From contig CAMTMP010000013.1 in the NCBI GenBank assembly GCA_947073545.1, positions 1 to 64,000 on the forward strand: DNA of 64,000 nucleotides, read 5' to 3'. The position numbers were made by a program, and so were the translations under genes. The stretch's first letter is position 1. Every line of letters begins with the position of its first letter. Positions 26,118 through 33,923 of this stretch are shown piece by piece. The notes below the pieces were generated by a model, which was given only the letters and a program-made list of their open reading frames with translations, was not told where the DNA came from and made no database searches. The DNA is from an uncultured bacterium (GTDB lineage: Bacteria; Bacillota; Clostridia; Lachnospirales; Lachnospiraceae).

Positions 26118-26403
26118 TGATTAGCGTGCAAAGGAGTGAAGGGAACGCTTGTATTCGGTGATCTTATGCCGTTAAGGTACCATATCATGGGGCCCTTTTC
26201 CGGAGGGTTCGCTTATGCTGTCTGTGGCAGATATTCCCATGTTTGGTTTTCACTTCCGGGGCGTGATCGGCGTTGTGGTTTTAGATGGCAGGGAGTACAG
26301 ACTTGCCACCTATCTGGGGGCAAAGATATCTGAGATCGGGGACGGCATGGTAAAAGTAATGCAGGGACGTCTGGAACTGGAGCCGCACCCTTTTGTCCTT
26401 TGA
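26118..26403 (+). pseudogene. Broken tocopherol-cyclase-like gene
   Basis: One frame reads KGTLVFGDLMPLRYHIMGPFSG (from 26139). A second, shifted frame from 26215 reads MLSVADIPMFGFHFRGVIGV, then REYRLATYLGAKI. From memory both pieces match tocopherol cyclase-family proteins of Firmicutes, where GxLxFxxLTPL...IMGPF and SVAxIPxxGxxFxGxxG...RxATYxGAK are separated by about 100 residues. Here the middle is missing and the frame changes, so this is a deletion derivative. The 62-aa second piece lacks a good independent start context. Confidence 0.6.
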
Positions 26404-26481
26404 GACGGACAGGGCATCTTTTGAGTACGAATATGGGATATAACGACTTTCTGGCTGCTGTTTGTAAACAGTATATTTTCA

Positions 26482-26521
26482 TGAAACTTTTTTGCGGGCT
26501 GATTCGTATTCCTTATAGATG
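26482..26521 (+). promoter_or_regulatory. Conserved 40-nt block, copy B, upstream of an NGIG-protein gene
   Basis: Matches 22073-22112 at 32 of 40 positions, including TGAAACTTTT and TGATTCGTATT. It lies 60 bp before the start at 26582. GTATAAG follows directly in this copy and could act as a -10, but copy A lacks it. Confidence 0.5.
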
Positions 26522-26581
26522 GTATAAGTTCTAAAAAGAACGCACTGTCAAAAAAGGCAAAGCACGATGGAGGGTTTGAGG

Positions 26582-27124
26582 ATGGGGATTAACGGAATTG
26601 GAATGGCAGGATATTTTTCAAGCGGCTATACGGGCAATAACACTGCAAAAACAGAATCGGGAAAGCGTTTCGCGGATGTGGTCAACCAGAAATCAGCGGA
26701 AGCAGAAAAGGCAGAGAAGGCAGAAAAGGACGAACGCGCTTCCCGCGTTTTGGACTCGGTTGCGGAACATGCACCGGAGGAAGTGAGACAGGCATTTCTG
26801 GAGGCGGAGAAAGAAACAGGCGGCACTTTTACAGTAGGCGGTATGTGGGTGTCAGCAGACGGGAAACGGTCCTGTATTACGCAGATGGCTGTGGACCGCA
26901 TTATCAGATGGTATCATGGCGAATACAATTGTACGGACTTGCTGGGAACATCTGTGGGGAGTGCGATCAGCGCTGTGAAGAAGTGGATTTATGGGTTAGA
27001 CCACCCGCTTGGCGGACAGCCCGCAGGCATGGAAGAAAAAGAGCTGATGGAGATGGAGCGGGCATTTTATGTATCATTTCTTGACAAATTAGAAAAACTA
27101 AAAGGAAATGCACTAAGAGATTAA
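26582..27124 (+). CDS. Uncharacterised NGIG-type protein
   Basis: 180 aa, soluble. The N-terminus MGINGIGMAGYFSSGYTGNN resembles the product at 22195. A short Glu/Lys/Ala helix (about 38-60) follows, then a folded region with EVRQAFLEAEKETGGTF, VGGMWVSADGKRS and a helical end. No family recognised. The start is ATG 26582 with GGAGG seven bases before it; ATG 26567 is an alternative without its own ribosome site. It stands alone between the conserved block at 26482 and the inverted repeat at 27129. Confidence 0.75.
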   Translation: MGINGIGMAGYFSSGYTGNNTAKTESGKRFADVVNQKSAEAEKAEKAEKDERASRVLDSVAEHAPEEVRQAFLEAEKETGGTFTVGGMWVSADGKRSCITQMAVDRIIRWYHGEYNCTDLLGTSVGSAISAVKKWIYGLDHPLGGQPAGMEEKELMEMERAFYVSFLDKLEKLKGNALRD

Positions 27125-27128
27125 GATA

Positions 27129-27233
27129 TCCTTAAGTCGATTGCGCTCCGGATTAAAATGTGATAGGTTTAAGTCATAAGCGGCAGGAATCAATTTTGGG
27201 ATAACTGTCATACTAACGGTATCGACTTAAGGA
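27129..27233. repeat. Inverted repeat framing the leader of the motor-MutS operon
   Basis: TCCTTAAGTCGAT (27129-27141) is the exact complement of ATCGACTTAAGGA (27221-27233). The left arm starts five bases after the preceding stop codon and the right arm ends 17 bp before the next start. The 79 bases between could fold as the loop of a structured leader, or the arms could be two halves of a regulator site. Confidence 0.55.
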
Positions 27234-27250
27234 AAAGGACGGGAGTACGG

Positions 27251-28411
27251 ATGAAAAGTAAGCTGTATTATGTACTGTATCTTTTGTATGCCATTGTGGC
27301 AGCCTTTGTTTTGTATCTGAACGGTGTGTTTACGGGGGAAGAGATTTCTGTCGTAAACCTTTCCATCAATGTCGGATTCTTACTTGTGATCGGGGTTGTC
27401 TTTATCATTTCTTCCGTCAGTTTCGGGCGGCTGAACAGAGTCATTTACGATTTGGAAGATGCCACGATCCGATTGCAGAAGGAATATAAAGAGGCTGGCG
27501 GGAAAAATCTCTGGGGAAATTATAAGAATAACGACAAGGTTTTTGAGGAAGAGGCTCTGCAGGATGCGTTCGATAAGTACCGGCTGCGGATAAGAGGCTC
27601 GATGACCAGAAGAGGCGGATCGAACTGCGATCTGGGAGAGTATATCAATGAGGATCTTCTGGACAGGGCAGGTATGAACTACTTCAACTCCGGTGTTTCC
27701 GGGACGCTTACAGGTCTGGGAATACTAGGGACGTTTCTGGGACTTTCCATGGGCATGGGTGCATTCAGCGGGGACGATATTTTTTCCATCTCCGATAACG
27801 TGGGTTCCCTGCTTTCCGGTATGAAGGTAGCGTTTCACACTTCGGTGTACGGTATCTTTTTTTCACTTGTGTTCAATGTGGTTTACCGGAGCATTATGTC
27901 GGATGCCTATGACGTGCTGCATGAATTTCTGGATGCGTTCCGCCAGACGGCGCAGCCGACTGCCCTGAAAGAGGACGAGAACGCGGCGACGATGCTCGTC
28001 TATCAGGCGGGAATGGCCAATTCCTTAAAACAGATGCTTGAGCTGCTGAAAGGGAATGCGATGGAACAGACGGCGGGCGTGGAGCGGATCGTGGAGAAAT
28101 TTACGTCGCAGATGGAGAAAGCGCTGGAGGCGGACTTTAAGAAGCTGGGAAGTGTCTTGAAGAATGCGGGAGAGTCGCAGGCTGCAAGCGCGGCTGGTGC
28201 CGCGGAAATGGTGGAGGCGGTGACTGCTCTGGCGGAGGCAAACCGCAGCATGCAGGAAGCCATGGTGAACGTCATGGAAAGGCAGGAAGTATTTGCGGGA
28301 GAGCTTATGGAGCAGAAGAAAATGCTTGCGGATATGTGCAGCGAAATGAGCGATGAAATCAGCAGCCAGATCTATACATTTGAACAGATGAGGAACTTAT
28401 ATGAGAAATAG
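27251..28411 (+). CDS. MotA/TolQ/ExbB-type channel protein (ZorA-like)
   Basis: 386 aa. Hydrophobic segments near residues 5-24 and 36-57, and a third and fourth near 150-175 and 190-215. The signature TGLGILGTFLGLSMGMG and the later SGMKVAFHTSVYGIFFSLVFN match the pore-forming helices of proton-channel stators. The C-terminal 170 residues are a long, Ala/Glu-rich coiled coil reaching into the cytosol, as in ZorA. It overlaps the OmpA-like gene by 11 bp, so the two very likely form a stator complex. GGGAG precedes the start. It is not a flagellar MotA: it is larger, and its partner ATPase is a MutS relative. Confidence 0.87.
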   Translation: MKSKLYYVLYLLYAIVAAFVLYLNGVFTGEEISVVNLSINVGFLLVIGVVFIISSVSFGRLNRVIYDLEDATIRLQKEYKEAGGKNLWGNYKNNDKVFEEEALQDAFDKYRLRIRGSMTRRGGSNCDLGEYINEDLLDRAGMNYFNSGVSGTLTGLGILGTFLGLSMGMGAFSGDDIFSISDNVGSLLSGMKVAFHTSVYGIFFSLVFNVVYRSIMSDAYDVLHEFLDAFRQTAQPTALKEDENAATMLVYQAGMANSLKQMLELLKGNAMEQTAGVERIVEKFTSQMEKALEADFKKLGSVLKNAGESQAASAAGAAEMVEAVTALAEANRSMQEAMVNVMERQEVFAGELMEQKKMLADMCSEMSDEISSQIYTFEQMRNLYEK

Positions 28412-29318
28412 AAGCAGGAACAGGGAAGCCTTTGCGGAGCACAGCTATTGGCAGTCCTACTCGGATATGATGGCGGCGCTTCTGCTGATTTTTATTTTAA
28501 TGATAGCGATCACCCTTGCCGTATACAGACAAAAAACGGATGATCTGGATCAGACAAGACTGGAGCTTAATGCGGCGCAGAGCGAGCTGGATGCGACGAT
28601 AGCGGATCTGGAGCTTTCCAAGGCGGAGCTGGAGAAGTCAAACGAGGAGCTGGCTTCCTCGCTGGCGCAGCTGCAGGAGGCGTACGATCAGGCAGCCCTG
28701 ACGCAGGAAGAGCTGGACAATGCCTATCTGGAGATTGAAGACGCCAGAAATGAGCTTTCGACGACAAAACAGGAGCTGCAGGACATCGTCGGCATCCGCA
28801 CGGATATCATCGGTGCGCTGCAGTCCGCTTTCAGCAATTCTACCATGAAGGTAGACGCCCAGACCGGCTCCATCACGTTTTCCTCCGATGTGCTTTTCCG
28901 TTACAACAGCGCTTCGCTTACCGCGGACAGCAGGGAGACGCTAAAGAATATTATCCCGATGTATCTGGATGTGCTGCTGCAGGATCAATTCCGTGATTAT
29001 ATCGCGGAGATCATCATAGAAGGGCATACGGACACGGACGGCGGCTACCAGAGCAATATGGAACTGTCCTATGAGCGTGCCAAGGCCGTGGCGGATTTTT
29101 GTCTGAATAAAAGAAACGGTCTCAGTGAGACGGAAATAGAGCAGCTTCAAAAGATACTCACCGTCAATGGTAAATCGTGGAGTACGCCGGTTTATCAGAA
29201 GGATGCTTCCGGCAGTTTCACGGATGAGGTGGACATGCCGGCTTCCCGAAGGGTGGAGATTAAGTTCCGCCTCAAGGAAGACGAAATGATAGAGAAGATG
29301 GCGGGTGTTTTAGAGTAG
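28401..29318 (+). CDS. OmpA/MotB-type stator protein (ZorB-like)
   Basis: 305 aa. One membrane helix (about 24-42) is preceded by SYSDMMAALLLIFILM; Asp22 sits where MotB and ZorB carry the proton-binding aspartate. A coiled coil fills about 45-130 (repeated E-L-E-x-S-K-x-E-L). The OmpA-like domain (about 160-300) has IIEGHTDTDGGYQSN, ELSYERAKAVADF and ASRRVEIKF, the peptidoglycan-binding signature. The organism looks Gram-positive, so the domain would grip the thick wall. Translation is coupled to the upstream channel gene. The coiled coil is longer than in ordinary MotB. Confidence 0.88.
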   Translation: MRNRSRNREAFAEHSYWQSYSDMMAALLLIFILMIAITLAVYRQKTDDLDQTRLELNAAQSELDATIADLELSKAELEKSNEELASSLAQLQEAYDQAALTQEELDNAYLEIEDARNELSTTKQELQDIVGIRTDIIGALQSAFSNSTMKVDAQTGSITFSSDVLFRYNSASLTADSRETLKNIIPMYLDVLLQDQFRDYIAEIIIEGHTDTDGGYQSNMELSYERAKAVADFCLNKRNGLSETEIEQLQKILTVNGKSWSTPVYQKDASGSFTDEVDMPASRRVEIKFRLKEDEMIEKMAGVLE

Positions 29319-29409
29319 GAAGCGCGCCTGATGGCGCCGCTCTTTCCGTTTTCCGGGATCCACTGCCAAAATACACGAAAGAAGGAAAGCGAACGCTGGA
29401 GGGACTGCC

Positions 29410-31092
29410 ATGAATCACAGAGAAAAAGCCATCAGTTTATTGACGCCGCCCGGAAATACGCCCGACTATAGAGTCTTATCGGAGGCAGCCATACACGATT
29501 TGGGGCTGGACTATCTGTGCGAACAGGTCACGGAGAAGAAGCAGGAGAGGACGCTGTTTTTGTCTATTCTTTCCAAAATGACGGATAACCCCGAAGTGAC
29601 GAAATACCGGAGCGACGTTTTTGCGGATATTTACCGGAATGAGACGATGCGGGATGAAATGCTGCGTATTCTGGATAAAATTAATTTTCTGCGCGATTAC
29701 GGGAGTATCGGAAAGACGTTTGAGGAGGCGGCGAATGTGTGGGATCTCATGCACCGTCTGGATGAACTGAAAGACTATATCCAGTGTGTGGAAGCTGTTT
29801 TCAAAAGTCTTTCGGATGCGCCGGTGCAGGCGGAGGGACTGCTTCGTTTAAAGGAATACGTTGACGGGTTATATCATGATAACGGATTTTCGGAGTTGAA
29901 GAAGGATATTGCCGCTCTGCGGGCAACGACGGAGCAACTGCGGAGCGTTACGGTGGGCATCAACTTAAACGACCGCTTTGAAGCGGACGGGATCGGTCTG
30001 ATTTCCGTAAACAGCAAGTATTTTACCAAATCTAATATTTTGGATCATTTTTGTGAAAAAATTTCCATGAAGGAGGTTATAAAGCCGGATACGGAATGGA
30101 AGGAGGAGTATAAGTTTCATCCCTTTGCCGCAGAGACGTCTAAAATGCCGGATATCATTCCCATTCGGGGAATCGCGCTGATTCCCGAGGGCGATATGAT
30201 GGAGGACGTGCCGCGGTATATGAACCGTGTCACCAACCAGATGCTTTCGGCGGTCGTGAAAAAATTGAAAAACGTACTGGACAGGTATGTTTCCGTGACG
30301 ATCACGGAGATGACAGACCTGATACCGGAATTTATCTATTATGTCCGTTTTGCGCAGTACATAGAAAAGTTAAGCGGCCGGGGAATGGTTTTTTGCAAGG
30401 GGACGCTGGCGGCGGAAGAAGCGGGAGAGCGCGTGATGCGCGCGAAAGGGTTTTACAATCTGAAACTTGCGGCGGCGGTCGCGCAGAAACAGGAGACGGT
30501 TGTTAAAAATGATTTGGACTTTGACAAGGCGCATCTGGTATATGTGCTGGCAGGAGCGAACCGGGGCGGGAAGACGACGGTCACACAGGCGGTCGGCCTG
30601 TTATTTGCGCTTGCGCAGGGTGGGATTTTCGTGCCGGCGGATTCTTTTTCGTTCCAACCGGTTGACTGCATTTACACGCATTTTCCGGCGGACGAGGACA
30701 AAACCATGGATTTGGGACGTCTGGGCGAAGAGTGCAGGCGGTTTCGCCGGATTTATATCGACAGCACGGAAAGCAGCCTGCTGCTGCTCAACGAGACATT
30801 TTCCACGACCTCCTTTGAAGAAGGGTATTTCATAGCGAAGGATGCGGTCAGGGCGATTCTGGCAAAGGGAGTCCGGACCATCTACAACACCCACATGCAT
30901 AAGCTTGCCTTTGATCTGGAAGAACTAAACCGGTCTTACGATTCTGTGCAGGCGGTTTCACTTGTTGTAAAAGCGGACGGCGGCAATCGTTCCTTCAAAA
31001 TTGCAATGGCGCCGCCGGAGGGGATGTCCTATGCGGGTGATATCGCAAAGAAGTATGGGGTGACGTATGAGATGCTGGTGGAACACGATTAG
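29410..31092 (+). CDS. MutS-family ATPase, third gene of the motor operon
   Basis: 560 aa. Residues 1-330 are helical, like the MutS core and lever. There is no N-terminal mismatch-reading domain and no Smr nuclease tail. The ATPase half shows Walker A GANRGGKTT (about 382-390), a Walker-B-like SSLLLLNETFSTTS and the MutS switch NTHMHKL. In the second motif Asn replaces the usual Asp before Glu. It starts 91 bp after the OmpA-like gene with GGAGGGA as ribosome site and is probably co-transcribed. It may bind DNA or another polymer and signal to the stator; housekeeping mismatch repair is unlikely from the domain set. Confidence 0.85.
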   Translation: MNHREKAISLLTPPGNTPDYRVLSEAAIHDLGLDYLCEQVTEKKQERTLFLSILSKMTDNPEVTKYRSDVFADIYRNETMRDEMLRILDKINFLRDYGSIGKTFEEAANVWDLMHRLDELKDYIQCVEAVFKSLSDAPVQAEGLLRLKEYVDGLYHDNGFSELKKDIAALRATTEQLRSVTVGINLNDRFEADGIGLISVNSKYFTKSNILDHFCEKISMKEVIKPDTEWKEEYKFHPFAAETSKMPDIIPIRGIALIPEGDMMEDVPRYMNRVTNQMLSAVVKKLKNVLDRYVSVTITEMTDLIPEFIYYVRFAQYIEKLSGRGMVFCKGTLAAEEAGERVMRAKGFYNLKLAAAVAQKQETVVKNDLDFDKAHLVYVLAGANRGGKTTVTQAVGLLFALAQGGIFVPADSFSFQPVDCIYTHFPADEDKTMDLGRLGEECRRFRRIYIDSTESSLLLLNETFSTTSFEEGYFIAKDAVRAILAKGVRTIYNTHMHKLAFDLEELNRSYDSVQAVSLVVKADGGNRSFKIAMAPPEGMSYAGDIAKKYGVTYEMLVEHD

Positions 31093-31130
31093 CTCCGGCT
31101 GTGGGAACTGTCGAGTGTGTCAAAAACAGA

Positions 31131-31157
31131 ATGTGCCAAATGTGCCAAATGTGCCAA
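31131..31157 (+). repeat. Three tandem copies of a 9-bp unit
   Basis: ATGTGCCAA is repeated three times without change (31131-31157) in the gap after the MutS-like gene. It could be a regulator binding array or replication slippage; no palindrome is present. Confidence 0.7.
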
Positions 31158-31322
31158 AAGTACTAGAAAGGTCTTTTCTTTATATGCCATTCGTGGTATG
31201 ATATCAACGAAGTCTATTGATCTTCGGCATAGGAAAGCGGACGCTTCTGCCGGGGGATTAAGTGGGCTTTTGTTATGTGTCTAGACAACAAGAAATCTGG
31301 AGAAAAAGGAGCGATGTGCACT

Positions 31323-33353
31323 ATGGTAACTAATAAGTCAGACTCCCGCTCTGGGCGTAAAATGAGGAGGAGTCTCAATGGAAGAATATTGAGGAATACC
31401 ACACTCAATATTTTGGTATTGGTGGCAGTATGCTGCGTGATTATGGCCCTTTCCATGCAGTCACTGGCTAACAGCATTCTGCTGGACTGTCTGCAGCCCA
31501 TGGCAAGGCAGTCGGCTAAGACCGTGGAAGCCAATATTCACATGCTGGCGGAACGGATGATGGTGATTGCAGGCGATTCGAGAATGAACATAGTCGGTTT
31601 TGGAGGAGGCGAAGCGGAGACCTCCGGAGCGGATGCGGAAATGGAAGGCTGGCAAGCGGTTCTGACAGAGGCGGCCGAAATTTATGAATTTCACACGATT
31701 GCCCTGTATGATCTGAATGGCAGCCTCGTTCAGGGCATAGACGGCGCGGCTGACAGTCTGAATGCAGATTTTCTGGCACTCTTGCAGGAGACGGACAATC
31801 TGACAACATATACGAGCACTGTCTACCAGGATAAGCTCGGCATTACGATCGGTATGCCGGTGAAAGCGGAGGGGGAGACCGCTTACTATGTGGTAGGCGT
31901 CTACAAATATGACGCGCTCAACGATGTATTAAGCAGCATTAATATAGGGAAGCATGGCATGGCTTATATGGTTAACCGGGAAGGGATTGTCACGGGACAC
32001 CCGGATCAGGAGAAGGTGAAAGCCGGAACTACGCTCTTAGAGCTCAGCGGAGGCAATGAGGAAGCCATAAAGGGTGTGACGACGGGAGAGACGGGAGCCA
32101 CAGAGTTTGCCATTGACGGACAGCAGATGCTGGCAGCGTTTTCCCCTGTCAGAGGGACACAGTGGTCGCTTGTGATTCAGGTGCCGAAGGAAGATTACGA
32201 TAACCTGATTGACCGGGCGATGGTAGTGGCAGGGATATCTACGCTGGTGGTGCTGGTTATTTCTATTCTGCTGATTTTGAAGATGGCTTTTTCTATCTCA
32301 AAACCGGTAAAGAATGTGACAAACCGGATGGTTTCCCTTGCAGACGGGGATCTGCATACGGAGGTGATCAATTTAAGATCCGGGGATGAGCTGGAGATTA
32401 TGACGAGAACGCTGGCTGACACGGTGGAGAGTTTGAACAGGTACATATCGGATATCCGACAGGTACTGAACGGGGTTGCAGACGGAGATCTGCAGATTGA
32501 GCCGCGGGTGGAATACAGAGGAGACTTTACGCAGATCAGGAACAGTCTGGGCAATATCTTACAGTCCATGAATGAGACCATCACAGGATTCCGCGCGGCG
32601 GCGGCCCGTCTTGCCAGCATGGCGGATGAGCTGAGCGGGCAGTCGGGACAGCTTCATGAGGCGTCTCTGGAGCAGAATCAGGAGACGGAAGCGCTGGTCG
32701 GTGAGGTGACTCACGTGAAGGAACAGCTTGTCGATGTTACGGAGAGCAGCAGACAGACACGTGCCATGACCGTGGAAATTACGAGAAAGGTGCAGGAGGC
32801 AAATGACCAGATGACGGCCCTTTCAAACGCCATGGATGATATCAGCTTAAAGGCACAGGAAATTACCACCATTGCCAAGTCGATTGACGATATTGCGTTC
32901 CAGACGAGCATTCTTGCTCTGAATGCTTCCGTGGAAGCGGCTCATGCCGGAAGCGCGGGCAAAGGGTTTGCCGTTGTGGCGGAAGAGGTGAAGGATCTGG
33001 CGGGCAAGAGCGCGAAGGCAGCACAGAGCGCAATGGAAATTGTGGCAAATACCAGAGCCGTTATTCAAACTGGTGTGGAACTGAATGCCAGCACGGCGGA
33101 GTCCCTGCGATCCATTTACGGTGTTTCCTCTGAAATCAACGAGCTTTCAGACCGGCTTGTCGCGGCAGTGCAGGGGCAGTCGGACGCACTGGCCAGCATG
33201 GAGGAGCGGATCGCCGCCATCTCCGATATTGCTGACAGGAATCTCCAGAATGCAGGGGGAACCAGTCAGTCCAGCGGACTTTTGGCGAAGGAGGCCGAGG
33301 AACTTCAGGCGCAGGTAAAGAAATTTGCTTTGAAGGAGGAGTACGACGTATGA
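31323..33353 (+). CDS. Methyl-accepting chemotaxis protein with Cache-type sensor
   Basis: 676 aa. One membrane helix near residue 30, an extracellular double-Cache-like sensor (about 45-280; includes TGHPDQEKVKAGTT), a second membrane helix near 290-310, then HAMP, a linker and the cytoplasmic signalling hairpin. The tip reads SIDDIAFQTSILALNASVEAAHAG, diagnostic for chemoreceptors. It would sense a small ligand outside and control CheA. I chose ATG 31323 (AAGGAG 11 bases before); 31314 and 31275 are alternatives. The next gene, an FMN-binding lipoprotein, overlaps by 4 bp, so the two probably work together. Confidence 0.92.
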   Translation: MVTNKSDSRSGRKMRRSLNGRILRNTTLNILVLVAVCCVIMALSMQSLANSILLDCLQPMARQSAKTVEANIHMLAERMMVIAGDSRMNIVGFGGGEAETSGADAEMEGWQAVLTEAAEIYEFHTIALYDLNGSLVQGIDGAADSLNADFLALLQETDNLTTYTSTVYQDKLGITIGMPVKAEGETAYYVVGVYKYDALNDVLSSINIGKHGMAYMVNREGIVTGHPDQEKVKAGTTLLELSGGNEEAIKGVTTGETGATEFAIDGQQMLAAFSPVRGTQWSLVIQVPKEDYDNLIDRAMVVAGISTLVVLVISILLILKMAFSISKPVKNVTNRMVSLADGDLHTEVINLRSGDELEIMTRTLADTVESLNRYISDIRQVLNGVADGDLQIEPRVEYRGDFTQIRNSLGNILQSMNETITGFRAAAARLASMADELSGQSGQLHEASLEQNQETEALVGEVTHVKEQLVDVTESSRQTRAMTVEITRKVQEANDQMTALSNAMDDISLKAQEITTIAKSIDDIAFQTSILALNASVEAAHAGSAGKGFAVVAEEVKDLAGKSAKAAQSAMEIVANTRAVIQTGVELNASTAESLRSIYGVSSEINELSDRLVAAVQGQSDALASMEERIAAISDIADRNLQNAGGTSQSSGLLAKEAEELQAQVKKFALKEEYDV

Positions 33354-33790
33354 AACGGATGTTGAGCATAACGCTGATTCTGGCGTGTATGATGCTGTTT
33401 ACAGCCTGTGGGGAACAGACGGGACTTCAGGATGGTTATTATACCGCGCAGGCTTCCGAGTTCAGCCATGGCTGGAAAGAATATATCACGATTATGGTCA
33501 AGGGCGGGAGTATAGTTTCGGTGGAATACAATGCGGAGAACGCCAGCGGCTTTATCAAAAGCTGGGACAATACATATATGCAGAACATGCTGCACAGCAA
33601 TGGTACTTATCCTAACGAGTATACCCGCTATTATGCCGGGCAGCTCCTGGAGGGGCAGGGGGAAACGCAGATTGACGCCCTGTCCGGAGCAACTTCTTCA
33701 CACGGATCGTTCCAGAAGCTGCAGGCCGCTGTCATAGAGCAGGCGATGCAGGGAGATTCCAGTATTGCTATTGTGGATACGGTCCATTAA
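33350..33790 (+). CDS. FMN-binding-domain lipoprotein
   Basis: 146 aa. A lipoprotein signal peptide with lipobox LFTAC (Cys20) anchors it outside the membrane. The domain has GYYTAQASEF at the start and DALSGATSSHGSF near residue 110; SGAT is the site where FMN is attached covalently by a phosphoester in this family, by ApbE-type transferases. The ATG overlaps the receptor gene's stop and is preceded by GGAGG. Pairing with a chemoreceptor suggests an accessory role in sensing redox state or an electron acceptor; this is inference. Confidence 0.87.
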   Translation: MKRMLSITLILACMMLFTACGEQTGLQDGYYTAQASEFSHGWKEYITIMVKGGSIVSVEYNAENASGFIKSWDNTYMQNMLHSNGTYPNEYTRYYAGQLLEGQGETQIDALSGATSSHGSFQKLQAAVIEQAMQGDSSIAIVDTVH

Positions 33791-33850
33791 GCGGCATATG
33801 CTGCATGTCAGGGAGCAGGAGAGCGATCCGATCATAGAAAGCGTAAATGA

Positions 33851-33896
33851 AAAGAGTACAGGCCGGAATTTGGCAATTCCGCCTATACTCTTTTTT
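33851..33896. terminator. Bidirectional terminator between convergent genes
   Basis: AAAGAGTA and inner GGAATT (33851-33870 region) pair with AATTCC and TACTCTTT, followed by a T-run. The AAA on the left supplies a tail for the minus strand. Confidence 0.8.
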
Positions 33897-33923
33897 GATA
33901 ATCGTAATATGACAAATAGAAAA

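Noticed and set aside
27251..29318. Flagellar MotA/MotB stators
   Set aside because: The channel protein has a long coiled-coil tail and the partner a long coiled coil and OmpA domain. No flagellar genes are near, and the third gene is a MutS-like ATPase, so a non-flagellar motor fits better.
29410..31092. Housekeeping mismatch-repair mutS
   Set aside because: It is only 560 aa, lacks the N-terminal mismatch-recognition domain, and has no mutL beside it.
31160..31322. Cyclic-di-GMP riboswitch before the chemoreceptor gene
   Set aside because: The leader has a short stem but lacks the conserved GEMM core and tetraloop-receptor sequences.
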